Shown here: positions 44,701 through 53,064 of the stretch, piece by piece
How the letters are laid out: every line of letters starts with the position of its first letter
How positions within the stretch are numbered: the stretch's first letter is position 1
Assembly: GCF_004123195.1 (NCBI RefSeq)
Contig: NZ_SDLI01000005.1
Coordinates: 194,475 to 258,474, forward strand
Origin: Ammoniphilus sp. CFH 90114
GTDB lineage: Bacteria > Bacillota > Bacilli > Aneurinibacillales > RAOX-1
Length of the DNA stretch: 64,000 nt
Reading direction: 5' to 3'
Made by a program: the position numbers and the translations under genes
Notes under the pieces: generated by a model
What the model was told of the DNA's origin: nothing
Seen by the model: the letters and a program-made list of their open reading frames with translations, nothing else
The model's database searches: none

Positions 44701-46203
44701 GTGGAACTCATTGTAGCAGCATTTCAGCATTTTTTCACATGGGATAATCTCATCCTGATTCCGATAGGGATCATCATTGGTCAAGTCCTAGGGGCGATTC
44801 CAGGGATGAGTTCCATGATGGCCATATCCGTGGCAATTCCGTTCACGTATTCCCTTTCTCCCGTGGCAGCCGTTACTTTACTCATGAGCTTTTACAAAGG
44901 AGCCTTAGCTGGCGGATCGATTTCCGCCATTCTGTTGGGGACACCGGGAACCGTTTCTGCAGCCGCTACAGTCATGGATGGATATCCGTTAGCGCAACAG
45001 GGAAAAGCTGGGAAAGCACTGCAAACAGCTCAAATTTCATCTGCTTTCGGCTCGCTTTTTGCGGATATTCTCCTGTTAACCTTAACCGGCTTCATGGCCC
45101 AGATTGCCTTGCTTTTGGCTTCTCCTGAATTGTTGTTAATCGTGATGTTCGCTTTAATGACGGTAGGGGCGTTTACCGCTGGCAATAAAATTCGCGGGAT
45201 TCTTTCAGCCTTAATCGGGATCGGCCTGTCTCTTATAGGTCCCGATCCCACAACGGGTCTTCCACGGTATAGTTTCGGAATTTATGAGCTTGAAGAGTCC
45301 TTGCCTGTGATTCCTGTTTTACTGGGGTTATTAGCTTTATCTGAGATTTTATACAGTGTTTATAAGAAACAAATGCAATCTAAACAAGGACATTTGCCTC
45401 CTCCTCAGACGAAAGAAGATTCACGGATGACTTGGCAAGATTTCAAAAATTGTTTCCCTACGATTGTACAATCGAGCGCAATAGGTTCCTTTATTGGCAT
45501 GATGCCGGGGTTGGGGCCTAGTATTGGAGGGTTTCTGTCGCATCGGGAAGCTAGAAGAACAGCTAAACAGCCCGAGAAGTTAGGGAAAGGGGCAGTCGAA
45601 GGCGTGGCCGCTGCGGAAGCCGGAAATAATTCCGTGTCGGGCTCTAATTTGATCCCAATGCTCAGTTTTGGTATCCCGGGAGATGCGGAGGCCGCGTTAG
45701 TGATGGGAGCCCTCATGCTTCACGGGATCTATCCCGGCCCTCAGCTCTTCGAAAACAATGGTCCGATGGTTTATGGACTGTTCTTTAGTTTGATCTTTTC
45801 TGACTTGGTTTTAATAATTATTGGACTATGGATTATCCGTTACATTGCCATACCGCTCACAAAGATTCCTACAAGATGGTTGTATCCTCTTATACTGGTT
45901 TTAATGTTGTATGGAACGTACGGTACTTCTCAGAACCTGTTTGATCTTTGGTTACTTGTTGTTTTTGGGATTATAGGTTTCCTGCTGAGGCTATTCCACT
46001 TTTCGATCCCAGCCCTTGTGATTGGTTTTATCTTAGGAAATCAATTAGAGGGATGGCTTCAGAGAACGGTAATTATGGCAGGAGACAATCCTTTTGAGTT
46101 GTTGCTTCGTCCAGGTATCATCGTGATTTTGGGAATCTTCTTGGTTGGGTATGTCATGATGAAACTAGTGGGCAAGAAGGTGGATCAGTCCATTGCATCA
46201 TAA
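44701..46203 (+). CDS. Tripartite tricarboxylate transporter large permease (TctA)
   Basis: The 500-residue membrane protein has about eleven or twelve helices and the family motifs GQVLGAIPGMSSMMAISVAI (first TctA signature) and its second-half counterpart GMMPGLGPSIGGFLSHREAR. AEAGNNSVSGSNLIPMLSFG and GIPGDAEAALVMGALMLHGI are also typical. It forms the transport channel for the substrate captured by TctC. The GTG at 44701 follows GAAAGGATGGCTCA. It is the last gene of the five-gene unit. Confidence 0.95.
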   Translation: MELIVAAFQHFFTWDNLILIPIGIIIGQVLGAIPGMSSMMAISVAIPFTYSLSPVAAVTLLMSFYKGALAGGSISAILLGTPGTVSAAATVMDGYPLAQQGKAGKALQTAQISSAFGSLFADILLLTLTGFMAQIALLLASPELLLIVMFALMTVGAFTAGNKIRGILSALIGIGLSLIGPDPTTGLPRYSFGIYELEESLPVIPVLLGLLALSEILYSVYKKQMQSKQGHLPPPQTKEDSRMTWQDFKNCFPTIVQSSAIGSFIGMMPGLGPSIGGFLSHREARRTAKQPEKLGKGAVEGVAAAEAGNNSVSGSNLIPMLSFGIPGDAEAALVMGALMLHGIYPGPQLFENNGPMVYGLFFSLIFSDLVLIIIGLWIIRYIAIPLTKIPTRWLYPLILVLMLYGTYGTSQNLFDLWLLVVFGIIGFLLRLFHFSIPALVIGFILGNQLEGWLQRTVIMAGDNPFELLLRPGIIVILGIFLVGYVMMKLVGKKVDQSIAS

Positions 46204-46315
46204 TGATAAGGATGTCGTAAAGAGGGGGGCTATGTGCCCTTCTTTTTCTGTTGGTAAAGACTATCCTTGATTGGTTTATCCTGTTAAAATTTAGATATCG
46301 CTGGGAGGTGAACCA

Positions 46316-46543
46316 ATGGGATATTGGATAGGTTATATCTTTTGGGCATTAATTATAGTTGCAGCCGTGTCAGTCGTTTACGGATTGTCTAAGAAGTCTT
46401 GGCAAGCCCTAGTTATTTGTGGAATAACGCTCTTACTCCCTATGCTTTATTTTGCAGGTGCAGAGAATTGGGTTAGATTACTTGGTTTGGTACCTCTGCT
46501 TCCATTTGTCCTTGCCTTTTATATAAGGAACAGGGCTCGATAA
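46316..46543 (+). CDS. Small membrane protein
   Basis: The 75-residue product has three hydrophobic stretches (about 4-23, 30-46 and 53-70) and ends in the basic FYIRNRAR. GGGAGGTGAACC precedes the ATG at the proper distance, which supports a real gene. The family is not recognised. It follows the transporter operon by 112 bases, so it probably has its own promoter. Confidence 0.65.
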   Translation: MGYWIGYIFWALIIVAAVSVVYGLSKKSWQALVICGITLLLPMLYFAGAENWVRLLGLVPLLPFVLAFYIRNRAR

Positions 46544-46590
46544 CTTCACTCTTAAAAATCTGTTTAGTAAAGGCGGAGAACGTTAGCAGA

Positions 46591-46798
46591 GTTTGAAGCC
46601 CCGAAAATGGCGAGGCGACGATTTGAGGGTATCAAACGTGTCGAATGAGGCATGAAAATCGCGTGGCCCTGGTTTGAGGGTATCAAAGATGCGTTTTGAA
46701 ACCCCGAAAATGTTGTGGTCCCGATTTGAGGGTGTCAAACGTGTCGAATGACGCCCTGAAAACCGCGTGGCCCGATTTGAGGGCCTCAAACCTCGAAG
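46591..46798. repeat. Four tandem copies of a ~51-bp repeat with palindromic core
   Basis: TTTGAGGG occurs at 46622, 46673, 46725 and 46775, so the unit is about 51 bases. A higher-order 103-base duplication also exists (CCCCGAAAATG and CGTGTCGAATGA recur 103 bases apart). Each core, TTTGAGGGTATCAAA or a variant, is an inverted repeat TTTGA...TCAAA. The units lie between genes and their changes keep the palindrome, which suggests a structured or protein-bound repeat. A minus-strand frame through it is an artefact of the repeat. Confidence 0.85.
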
Positions 46799-46838
46799 GC
46801 ATTGCTGGAGCAAAATGTCATTTGCAAAAGGATGTTAT

Positions 46839-47192
46839 ATGAACCCTAGTCAAGAACTTGTTCAATACTATGTTGTTAATGAAGACCTGTCTATGTCCAA
46901 AGGAAAGATCGCCTCGCAAGTGGCTCATGCCGCTACGATAATGACTCTACATTGTCTGATTAATAGAGAACAATACCACAATGTATTTGAGTCTTGGTTA
47001 AAGATAGGGCAAAAGAAGGTTGTGCTAGGAGCTGCCGAAAAACAACTGCATCAGTTGATAGAGGAGGGCTTTCTTTTCATCCGCGACGGAGGGCGCACCG
47101 AGGTTCCTGAAGGCTCCGTAACGGTTGTAGTTTTGCCACCTATGGAAAAAGCACAAGCAAGAAAATTTATTGGTAGCTTGAAAGTGTTGTAG
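46839..47192 (+). CDS. Peptidyl-tRNA hydrolase 2 family protein (Pth2)
   Basis: The 117-residue protein has the Pth2 signature LSMSKGKIASQVAHAATIMT with the catalytic lysine and nearby residues, then KVVLGAAEKQLHQLIEEG and VVVLPPMEKAQARKFIGSLK. Pth2 is the archaeal/eukaryotic type of peptidyl-tRNA hydrolase, but short relatives occur in Firmicutes beside the usual Pth1. The ATG at 46839 has AAAAGGA upstream. A longer frame runs back into the tandem repeats and has no ribosome site. Confidence 0.85.
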   Translation: MNPSQELVQYYVVNEDLSMSKGKIASQVAHAATIMTLHCLINREQYHNVFESWLKIGQKKVVLGAAEKQLHQLIEEGFLFIRDGGRTEVPEGSVTVVVLPPMEKAQARKFIGSLKVL

Positions 47193-47254
47193 TCCATAGG
47201 TTGTGAACGAATGCTCCGATCGGTCGGACAATATCGTATGAGAGGAAGTCAAAG

Positions 47255-47902
47255 ATGAAAATTGCATTTATCCATGCCACCACTACAGCAGTTGACCCTA
47301 TTGACCAAGCTTTTCGTAAAGTAGCTCCAGAGGTATCTCGGCTTCATTTTATGGATACAGGATTACTTCCGATGATCCAAGAGAAAGGTTCGTTAACACC
47401 TTCGATCATCAATCGCTTTTCCCGTCTGGTTAATTTAGCGTTAGAATCAGATGTGGACGGGATTCAACTCACTTGTTCCGCTTTTAACGAGGTGACCGAT
47501 GTCCTTCAACCCTTGTACGACGTGAAATTATTCAGATCAGATGAGGCTATGCTAGATGACGCCCTAACCTACCAAAAGATCGGATTGATCTCTACGGTTG
47601 AGGAAACACCGGCTGCATTAATCAGTTATTTAAAACGAAGAAAACCGGAGATTGAAGTTCATTCTCTAGTCAATACGGAAGCCTTTCGTTTCTTGCTTGA
47701 GGGAAAGCAGGTGGAGCATGATCAACGAATTATGGATATGACAGCAACATTAGAGAAAAGAGTTGATGTGATTGTACTTGCTCAATACAGCATGGCCCAT
47801 GTGGCTGGTAAGATCCATACTCGTATTCCTATTTTGACCGCACCGGAAATGAGCGCCAGGCGCTGTGTTCAATATTTGAATTCGGACACCGATCATCTCT
47901 AA
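47255..47902 (+). CDS. Aspartate/glutamate racemase superfamily protein
   Basis: The 215-residue protein opens MKIAFIHATTTAVDPIDQAF and has the first catalytic cysteine in QLTCSAFNEV (about residue 74). The place of the second cysteine reads VIVLAQYSMAHV, so the usual two-cysteine racemase pair is incomplete. Relatives with one cysteine include decarboxylases and isomerases as well as proteins of unknown role. The ATG follows GAGGAAGTC. It is preceded by the Pth2 gene at 62 bases but has no clear functional link to it. Confidence 0.8.
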   Translation: MKIAFIHATTTAVDPIDQAFRKVAPEVSRLHFMDTGLLPMIQEKGSLTPSIINRFSRLVNLALESDVDGIQLTCSAFNEVTDVLQPLYDVKLFRSDEAMLDDALTYQKIGLISTVEETPAALISYLKRRKPEIEVHSLVNTEAFRFLLEGKQVEHDQRIMDMTATLEKRVDVIVLAQYSMAHVAGKIHTRIPILTAPEMSARRCVQYLNSDTDHL

Positions 47903-48034
47903 GATATCTCACAAGTTTTGATTGCTATTAAGTTCACAAAAAAGTCAACAAAATTTCCGAAAAGCTTAACACCTGCAAGCGGACAAATCCTTTAAAATAA
48001 ACGTATCGTAGCTAGATGAGAGGATGATAGGTCC

Positions 48035-48616
48035 ATGGCAGGTACGGCCAATTTAATACTAAATATTTTGTTTGCTCTGTTCCCGTTACTGTTTCTTCTA
48101 TGTTCAAAGGATTTACTACATTCCGTACGAAAGTTGGGATTGGGAGTGGTTTGCTCTCTCTCTATTGTTCTTTGTATGCTCAATCCCTTTCATATTATTC
48201 CTGGCTATATATTGGATCTTCGAACCATTCCTCTCCTGATTGCCATTCTATATGGCGGATATATATCGGGAGCCCTGGCGAGCTCAACCTTGTATCTGTT
48301 CCGATTTTATCTCGGAGGTGAAGGGGTCTGGAATGTCCTCATTGTATATGGCGCTGTCATCGTCTTATTGTTCCTTCTCGTTCCTATCTATCAAGAATGG
48401 AATGAAGGAAAGAAGGTTATCAGCAGCACGTATATTGCCCTTATGACCTCTCTACTGGTAGTGATCAATACACATTTTCGAGAAGGGTTGCCTCTTGATG
48501 TATTAAATACTCTTACGGTATACGTTGTTCTTCACGGGTTCACCGCTTTTATCGCGATTGCTTCTATGGAAGCTTGGAGGGCAAGGGATAAGGAAGGACG
48601 CCGCGTCTACGTCTAA
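48035..48616 (+). CDS. Orphan KinB/5TM-LYT-type membrane sensor without kinase domain
   Basis: The 193-residue protein has six membrane helices. MLNPFHIIPGYILDLRTIPL and LIAILYGGYISGALASSTLY align directly with the sensor part of the kinase at 32649 (FPINVLGGFKYDLRVIPLLI, ILYGGYASGLLLS). It stops at DKEGRRVYV with a clean stop followed by a strong terminator, and no HisKA or HATPase remnant follows. It may therefore work as a separate sensor or a decoy subunit. The ATG at 48035 follows AGATGAGAGGATGA. Confidence 0.8.
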   Translation: MAGTANLILNILFALFPLLFLLCSKDLLHSVRKLGLGVVCSLSIVLCMLNPFHIIPGYILDLRTIPLLIAILYGGYISGALASSTLYLFRFYLGGEGVWNVLIVYGAVIVLLFLLVPIYQEWNEGKKVISSTYIALMTSLLVVINTHFREGLPLDVLNTLTVYVVLHGFTAFIAIASMEAWRARDKEGRRVYV

Positions 48617-48621
48617 ATATG

Positions 48622-48653
48622 AAAAACGGTGGGCTGGGTTAACCACCGTTTTT
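48622..48653 (+). terminator. Intrinsic terminator
   Basis: AAAACGGTGG and CCACCGTTTT form a 10-bp stem with T residues after it, immediately behind the orphan sensor gene. Confidence 0.9.
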
Positions 48654-48729
48654 GAATTGTCTATTAAAGTGCCTTTTAAGTTCAAAATATGGTAAAATTT
48701 ATCTATTCATACCTGGAAGGGGATCTTCA

Positions 48730-49692
48730 GTGAAAAATCGTATTTGTGAGTTACTAGACATTCGATATCCGATTATTGAAGGGGGTCTAGCTTATGTAGG
48801 TAACGGGGCTTTGGCAGCAGCGGTATCAAATGGGGGAGGATTCGGTGTGGTTGGTTCGGCTGGCAGGTCTCCGGAGGACTTTCGGGAACAAATTCGCCTT
48901 GCAGCTAAATTAACGGATAAGCCGTTTGGTGTCAACCTGCCCATCAGTGAGCACTCCAACCAGGAGCCATATATCCAGGCCATTCTGGACCATGCCCAAC
49001 AGTTAAAAGCCGTAAGTATTTCTGCAGGCAACCCCAAACCACTCATTCCCTTATTTCAAGAAGCTGGTCTTAAAGTCATGGTGTATATTGCCTCCGTTAA
49101 ACATGCAAAGAAGGCAGAACAGTTAGGTGCCGACCTTGTGATTGCTGAAGGGTTTGAAGCGGGAGGACATAACAGCCCGTTGGAGCTGACGTTATTTGCC
49201 CTGATCCCGCAGGTTTCTCAAGCTGTGAACATTCCGGTTGTTGCGGCCGGTGGTATAGCGAACGGACGCGGGATGGCAGCAGCCATGATGCTTGGAGCAG
49301 AAGGCATACAAATGGGCACTCGTTTCGTCGCCACTAGGGAATGTCAAGCCCACGACAACTACAAAAAGCTACTCGTAGATGCAACGGATGACAGCACCTT
49401 GGTCATGGCTCGCAGTATCGGGAACGTGTTCCGTGTAGCCAGATCTCCTTTTGCCGAGAAGGTTGTGGAATATGAGAAAACAGGCCCGACCGTTCAAGAG
49501 CTGTTACCGTATATTAAAGGCTCAAACAACAGAATTGCCGCTATTGAAGGCAAGATGCAAGAAGGATGGGTCAACTGCGGGCAGTCCGCAGGCATGATTG
49601 AATCGATTGAAAGTGCCGCAGATATTGTACAGAAAGTGGCCAAAGAAGCGATCGATGTATTGAATACCACTCGACTTCATTTTAACTTGTAG
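48730..49692 (+). CDS. NAD(P)H-dependent flavin oxidoreductase (nitronate monooxygenase / FabK-like)
   Basis: The 320-residue TIM-barrel flavoprotein shows RYPIIEGGLAYVGNGALAAA, GGGFGVVGSAGRSPEDFREQ, the active-site region EGFEAGGHNSPLEL and the FMN-phosphate loop VAAGGIANGRGMAAAMMLGA followed by GIQMGTRFVAT. This fits the nitronate monooxygenase/FabK family; the exact substrate cannot be told apart. The GTG at 48730 follows GGAAGGGGATC. Frames further upstream run over the promoter and are not used. Confidence 0.9.
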   Translation: MKNRICELLDIRYPIIEGGLAYVGNGALAAAVSNGGGFGVVGSAGRSPEDFREQIRLAAKLTDKPFGVNLPISEHSNQEPYIQAILDHAQQLKAVSISAGNPKPLIPLFQEAGLKVMVYIASVKHAKKAEQLGADLVIAEGFEAGGHNSPLELTLFALIPQVSQAVNIPVVAAGGIANGRGMAAAMMLGAEGIQMGTRFVATRECQAHDNYKKLLVDATDDSTLVMARSIGNVFRVARSPFAEKVVEYEKTGPTVQELLPYIKGSNNRIAAIEGKMQEGWVNCGQSAGMIESIESAADIVQKVAKEAIDVLNTTRLHFNL

Positions 49693-49819
49693 ATGATATA
49701 GTCCTAATTAACTAAATAGATATATTTTTTTTTCGTCATTTATTGCTATTGCTATGAAAGCGCTTCGTGACTTATGTTGTTCTTATGAATAACTATAAGA
49801 TGAAGGTGCTTTTTATATT

Positions 49820-51001
49820 ATGAATATTGTTTTAAGTCTCATTGTTTACTCGCCTTATTTTGCCGTGCTGGCCGTTCTCTTTATAACCTATCTATACATA
49901 AAGAAAGGGAACTGGTCTTTGCGTCATCCATGGACGAATGGGTTACTGCTCCTATTTATCTGGTCTGTTTTCGTTGGGTTTGCGAATGATCAGGGAATGT
50001 ATGTTACCTCATCCTTATTCCTCTTGGGGTATTTTTTCTTAAGTTTATATCTACAAGATCAATACCAAAGGGAAGAAGTGATTGAAAGACTATTATTATC
50101 GTTATTTTTCTTGTCTCTGGGGTCAGCTTTTATTGCCTTATTAGATAAAATCGGGATCATTACGTATGAACCGGCTTGGTGGAAATTATTGCTAGGTACG
50201 CGAAGTATTGCAGACATTGGTGATTACCAAAATTATAGGGTATCGGGAACGTTTAACAACCCGAATCTCGCAGGAACATGGTATGCTATTATGGTTTTAA
50301 TAGGGTATTATTTTTTTCAGAGAAAAATCGGAATCACGAAATGGGTATATGCTATAAGTACGTTGGCCTTTGCTTTCACTCTTCTGATCACAGAATCTCG
50401 AGGTGCCGTGATTGGTCTTTTCCTTGGATTTGTGATATTCGCCTATTATTCTGGTCATAAGAGAAAAATGCTTTTCCTTACATTTCTCTTGTTAGGCCTT
50501 GTTGCCTTAATGCTGCACCAACCAGATTGGTTTCCAAGAGGAGAAATCCTGTTTTCATCCATTCGTGACCGTCAGGAGATCTGGCTCAGTACGTTTGAGA
50601 TGTTTCAGAAAAAACCTGTAACCGGATGGGGCCTCTTAGGGATTTATTTGGCTGACCGTACGGTCTACGATTATCTGCGCGTATTTCATGCACACAACAT
50701 CCTTCTTACATTAGCTACAACTCTAGGGGTTGTTGGATTGTTTGTCTTCTTTTATATGATGTGGTCTTTGTTGCAAGAGATCCGGGTCTTGTTTCAGGCG
50801 AACTGCAGATTAACTCCCTTGTTAAGCGGAATGCAAGCAATGATCTTGGGGCAGGGTGTTTTTGATTTTACGATTATGAGTCCACAAATTTGCGTACTCT
50901 TTATTGGGTCAGCAGCCATGATCGGTGGATTGGCTAGAACCTACAGGCAAATTACAGGAAGCTCTGTTTTATGGGGACAAAGAGAGTTTAAGAAGGTGTA
51001 G
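49820..51001 (+). CDS. O-antigen ligase / Wzy-like membrane protein
   Basis: The 393-residue protein has about eleven membrane helices and the Wzy_C core: FNNPNLAGTWYAIMVLIGYY, LLITESRGAVIGLFLGFVIF and the periplasm-side loop DRQEIWLSTFEMFQKKPVTG. The segment VFHAHNILLTLATTLGVVGL contains the conserved His-x-H-N near the C-terminal helices. Such proteins polymerise or ligate glycans on lipid carriers at the outer face of the membrane. Glycosyltransferase genes at 28.7-32.1 kb may belong to the same surface-glycan pathway. The start ATG has a weak site (GAAGGTG). Confidence 0.85.
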   Translation: MNIVLSLIVYSPYFAVLAVLFITYLYIKKGNWSLRHPWTNGLLLLFIWSVFVGFANDQGMYVTSSLFLLGYFFLSLYLQDQYQREEVIERLLLSLFFLSLGSAFIALLDKIGIITYEPAWWKLLLGTRSIADIGDYQNYRVSGTFNNPNLAGTWYAIMVLIGYYFFQRKIGITKWVYAISTLAFAFTLLITESRGAVIGLFLGFVIFAYYSGHKRKMLFLTFLLLGLVALMLHQPDWFPRGEILFSSIRDRQEIWLSTFEMFQKKPVTGWGLLGIYLADRTVYDYLRVFHAHNILLTLATTLGVVGLFVFFYMMWSLLQEIRVLFQANCRLTPLLSGMQAMILGQGVFDFTIMSPQICVLFIGSAAMIGGLARTYRQITGSSVLWGQREFKKV

Positions 51002-51050
51002 TTGGAGCAGTGTATCTTTACTGTTACCTTCCACAGAATTTTAGGAGACG

Positions 51051-51080
51051 AAAAACACATCTAGAGCTAGATGTGTTTTT
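51051..51080. terminator. Perfect bidirectional terminator
   Basis: AAAAACACATCTAG and CTAGATGTGTTTTT are perfect 14-base complementary arms around AG, between convergent genes. It has A and T runs on opposite sides and works for both strands. Confidence 0.93.
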
Positions 51081-51094
51081 CTTTTTGACCACAA

Positions 51095-51301
51095 CTACTT
51101 TAAGTTTAATAACTTTTCAAAGTCTAAGTCGGTAGGTTCCGCATGATGTTCAACGAGATCAATACCCCCGAGTACCACGTGAGCAAGTCCAAATCCCATC
51201 ACGGCTGCCCCTAGAGCGGGGTTGACTCCACGCAGTGCATAACCGGTTCCTGTGACAACGGTACCTAATACGGTAGGAACTAATCCTTCGCGAATTTGCA
51301 T
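51095..51301 (-). CDS. Small glycine-rich membrane protein
   Basis: The 68-residue product is a glycine/valine-rich hydrophobic chain (LVPTVLGTVVTGTGYALRGV, then PALGAAVMGFGLAHVVLGGI) with an acidic C-terminus. It may form two short membrane helices. The ATG (complement of 51299-51301) follows GGAGGTATGGAAA. The function is unknown. It lies back to back with a MarR gene. Confidence 0.68.
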   Translation of the reverse strand: MQIREGLVPTVLGTVVTGTGYALRGVNPALGAAVMGFGLAHVVLGGIDLVEHHAEPTDLDFEKLLNLK

Positions 51302-51373
51302 TTTCCATACCTCCATTAGAAGTAGATGATGGTCCAATGTTTAGTATGGATTGAAGGATCAGTTAATATTACT

Positions 51374-51402
51374 TTGCATCTTAGATCATAAGTCGATATA
51401 AT
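51374..51402 (+). promoter_or_regulatory. Sigma-A promoter of the MarR gene
   Basis: TTGCAT (51374-51379) and TATAAT (51397-51402) with a 17-base spacer give a near-consensus vegetative promoter, with a start expected near 51409, about 54 bases before the marR ATG. Confidence 0.75.
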
Positions 51403-51409
51403 GTATACT

Positions 51410-51439
51410 AGTAAATAGTTTAGTACTAAGATATTTACT
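51410..51439 (+). promoter_or_regulatory. Inverted-repeat operator at the MarR transcription start
   Basis: AGTAAATA and TATTTACT are perfect 8-base inverted arms separated by 14 bases, and they begin at the predicted transcription start. This is where an autorepressing MarR dimer would bind. Confidence 0.6.
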
Positions 51440-51462
51440 GATCACTTATAAGGTAGAAGGAC

Positions 51463-51900
51463 ATGATAAATATGAATAACGATAAAAAATTGGATCTGCA
51501 GGATATACAGCAAATGTTCACGGCCCTAACGAAGAAGGGGGCGTATGAGTGGAATCAGCTAAATCAAACGGATTTATATATTACTCATGTTTTAATATTG
51601 CAATTGTTAGAGGAGAAAGGTCGACAACGTCCAACAATCCTTGCAGAAGAACTGCAAATTACAACGGGAGGAATAACCGGTTTAACCAATAAGCTGGTAA
51701 AAGAAGGCCTAATTCGAAGAAGCATGAGCGAACAGGATCGAAGAGTGATCTTCCTAGAGATTACGGATCAGGGAAAAGAGGTATTAACAAAGGTGATCAA
51801 GCAGAAAGAGAATTTGACGGAAAAGCTTTTTGGAAGCCTGACTGATACAGATGTAAAAGAGTTAAAAAGAATTCTTCAACTACTTTTAAAAAGCTCATAA
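51463..51900 (+). CDS. MarR family transcriptional regulator
   Basis: The 145-residue protein has the MarR winged helix: THVLILQLLEEKGRQRPTIL, AEELQITTGGITGLTNKLVK, the wing RRSMSEQDRRVIFLEITDQG and a C-terminal dimer helix. It is the first gene of a unit with an MBL hydrolase and a nitroreductase. The ligand is unknown. The start may be ATG 51463 or ATG 51472; AAGG is nine bases before the first. Confidence 0.9.
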   Translation: MINMNNDKKLDLQDIQQMFTALTKKGAYEWNQLNQTDLYITHVLILQLLEEKGRQRPTILAEELQITTGGITGLTNKLVKEGLIRRSMSEQDRRVIFLEITDQGKEVLTKVIKQKENLTEKLFGSLTDTDVKELKRILQLLLKSS

Positions 51901-51928
51901 CAAGAAGAATGCTGGAGGTATTAAGCCT

Positions 51929-53059
51929 ATGATTATTCTGACTACTGTAATCTTGGTCATTCTGACTGGCTATCTCTTTTTGACCTATTATCCAGCCTTT
52001 GGCGGAAGGGGGTTTAAGGAGAGGATGAAGCGTTCAGTGAATTATTCGAACGGAAAGTTCGTGAATATGGTTCCGACTCCGATGGAGATGAACGCGGGAA
52101 CAATGGTTAGTTTAGTGAGAGACTATATAAAAGGAAATCCTAATCGCCGGCCGAAACAATTGATTCCTATGAAGAAGCCCGCGATTCTCTTAACTAACCC
52201 GGATAAACATCAACCTACCATCACTTGGCTGGGTCATTCCGCTTTTATACTAGAGATCAATGGGAAGAGATTATTGCTAGATCCTATGCTCGGTATGGCC
52301 CCTTCGCCTCTTCCCTCGATTGGAGGGAAGAGATATAGTGAAAAACCTCCGGTTGAGGTGGAAGATATCCCGCCCATCGATGCAGTCCTCTTGTCTCACG
52401 ATCACTATGACCATTTAGACTATGGCACAATCTTAAAACTAAAACCAAAGGTCAGAACCTTTATTACTCCTCTCGGAGTTGGAGCACACCTTGAGCGTTG
52501 GGGAGTTGATCCGTCCAAGATTATTGAACTTGATTGGTGGGAGGAATGGGAGTTTGAAGGGATCCTGCTGGCCTGCACACCAGCTCGCCATTTTTCCGGC
52601 CGAAGTATAGGGGACCGTAATACTACGCTTTGGTGCTCGTGGGTCATCGAGTTTCCCCAAGCCAGGCTTTACTTTAGCGGGGACAGTGGATATGGGCCAC
52701 ATTTCAAGGAGATCGGGGAACGGTATGGTCCCTTTGATCTTACCATGATGGAATGCGGACAGTATGACGAGCGATGGAGAAATATCCATATGATGCCGGA
52801 AGAAACGGTTCAAGCTCACCTAGATGTTAAGGGAAGAGTCCTAATCCCTATCCATTGGGGCGCTTTTACCTTGTCCTTACATGATTGGACAGATCCGATT
52901 GAACGCGTAAGCCAAGCGGCGAAGGAGAAGGGAGCGGTGCTTTCCACTCCTCCAATGGGAGAAACCATTCCCATTTATTCTGCTCGTTACTCACAGTCTC
53001 GTTGGTGGGTTTCGACGGATTATCCTTTAAAAGAAAAACAACTTATAGAGGGGAATTGA
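51929..53059 (+). CDS. Membrane-anchored MBL-fold hydrolase (UlaG/NAPE-PLD-like)
   Basis: The 376-residue protein has one N-terminal hydrophobic helix (about 2-20). The MBL core has PTITWLGHSAFILEINGKRL, LLLDPMLG, the metal motif LLSHDHYDHLD, TPARHFSGRSIGDRNTTLWC, LYFSGDSGYGPHF and the late IPIHWGAF. The motif set fits the N-acyl-phosphatidylethanolamine phospholipase D/UlaG branch, so a lipid-like or phosphodiester substrate is possible. The ATG follows CTGGAGG. It is 28 bases behind marR and six bases before the nitroreductase gene. Confidence 0.9.
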   Translation: MIILTTVILVILTGYLFLTYYPAFGGRGFKERMKRSVNYSNGKFVNMVPTPMEMNAGTMVSLVRDYIKGNPNRRPKQLIPMKKPAILLTNPDKHQPTITWLGHSAFILEINGKRLLLDPMLGMAPSPLPSIGGKRYSEKPPVEVEDIPPIDAVLLSHDHYDHLDYGTILKLKPKVRTFITPLGVGAHLERWGVDPSKIIELDWWEEWEFEGILLACTPARHFSGRSIGDRNTTLWCSWVIEFPQARLYFSGDSGYGPHFKEIGERYGPFDLTMMECGQYDERWRNIHMMPEETVQAHLDVKGRVLIPIHWGAFTLSLHDWTDPIERVSQAAKEKGAVLSTPPMGETIPIYSARYSQSRWWVSTDYPLKEKQLIEGN

Positions 53060-53064
53060 GTGAT

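Noticed and set aside
46591-46798. CRISPR array
   Set aside because: The repeats are contiguous without unique spacers of equal length, and no cas genes are near.
46583-46813. Minus-strand frame coding for a repetitive 76-residue peptide
   Set aside because: The peptide repeats merely reflect the 51-bp DNA tandem repeat; there is no ribosome site and no plausible protein fold.
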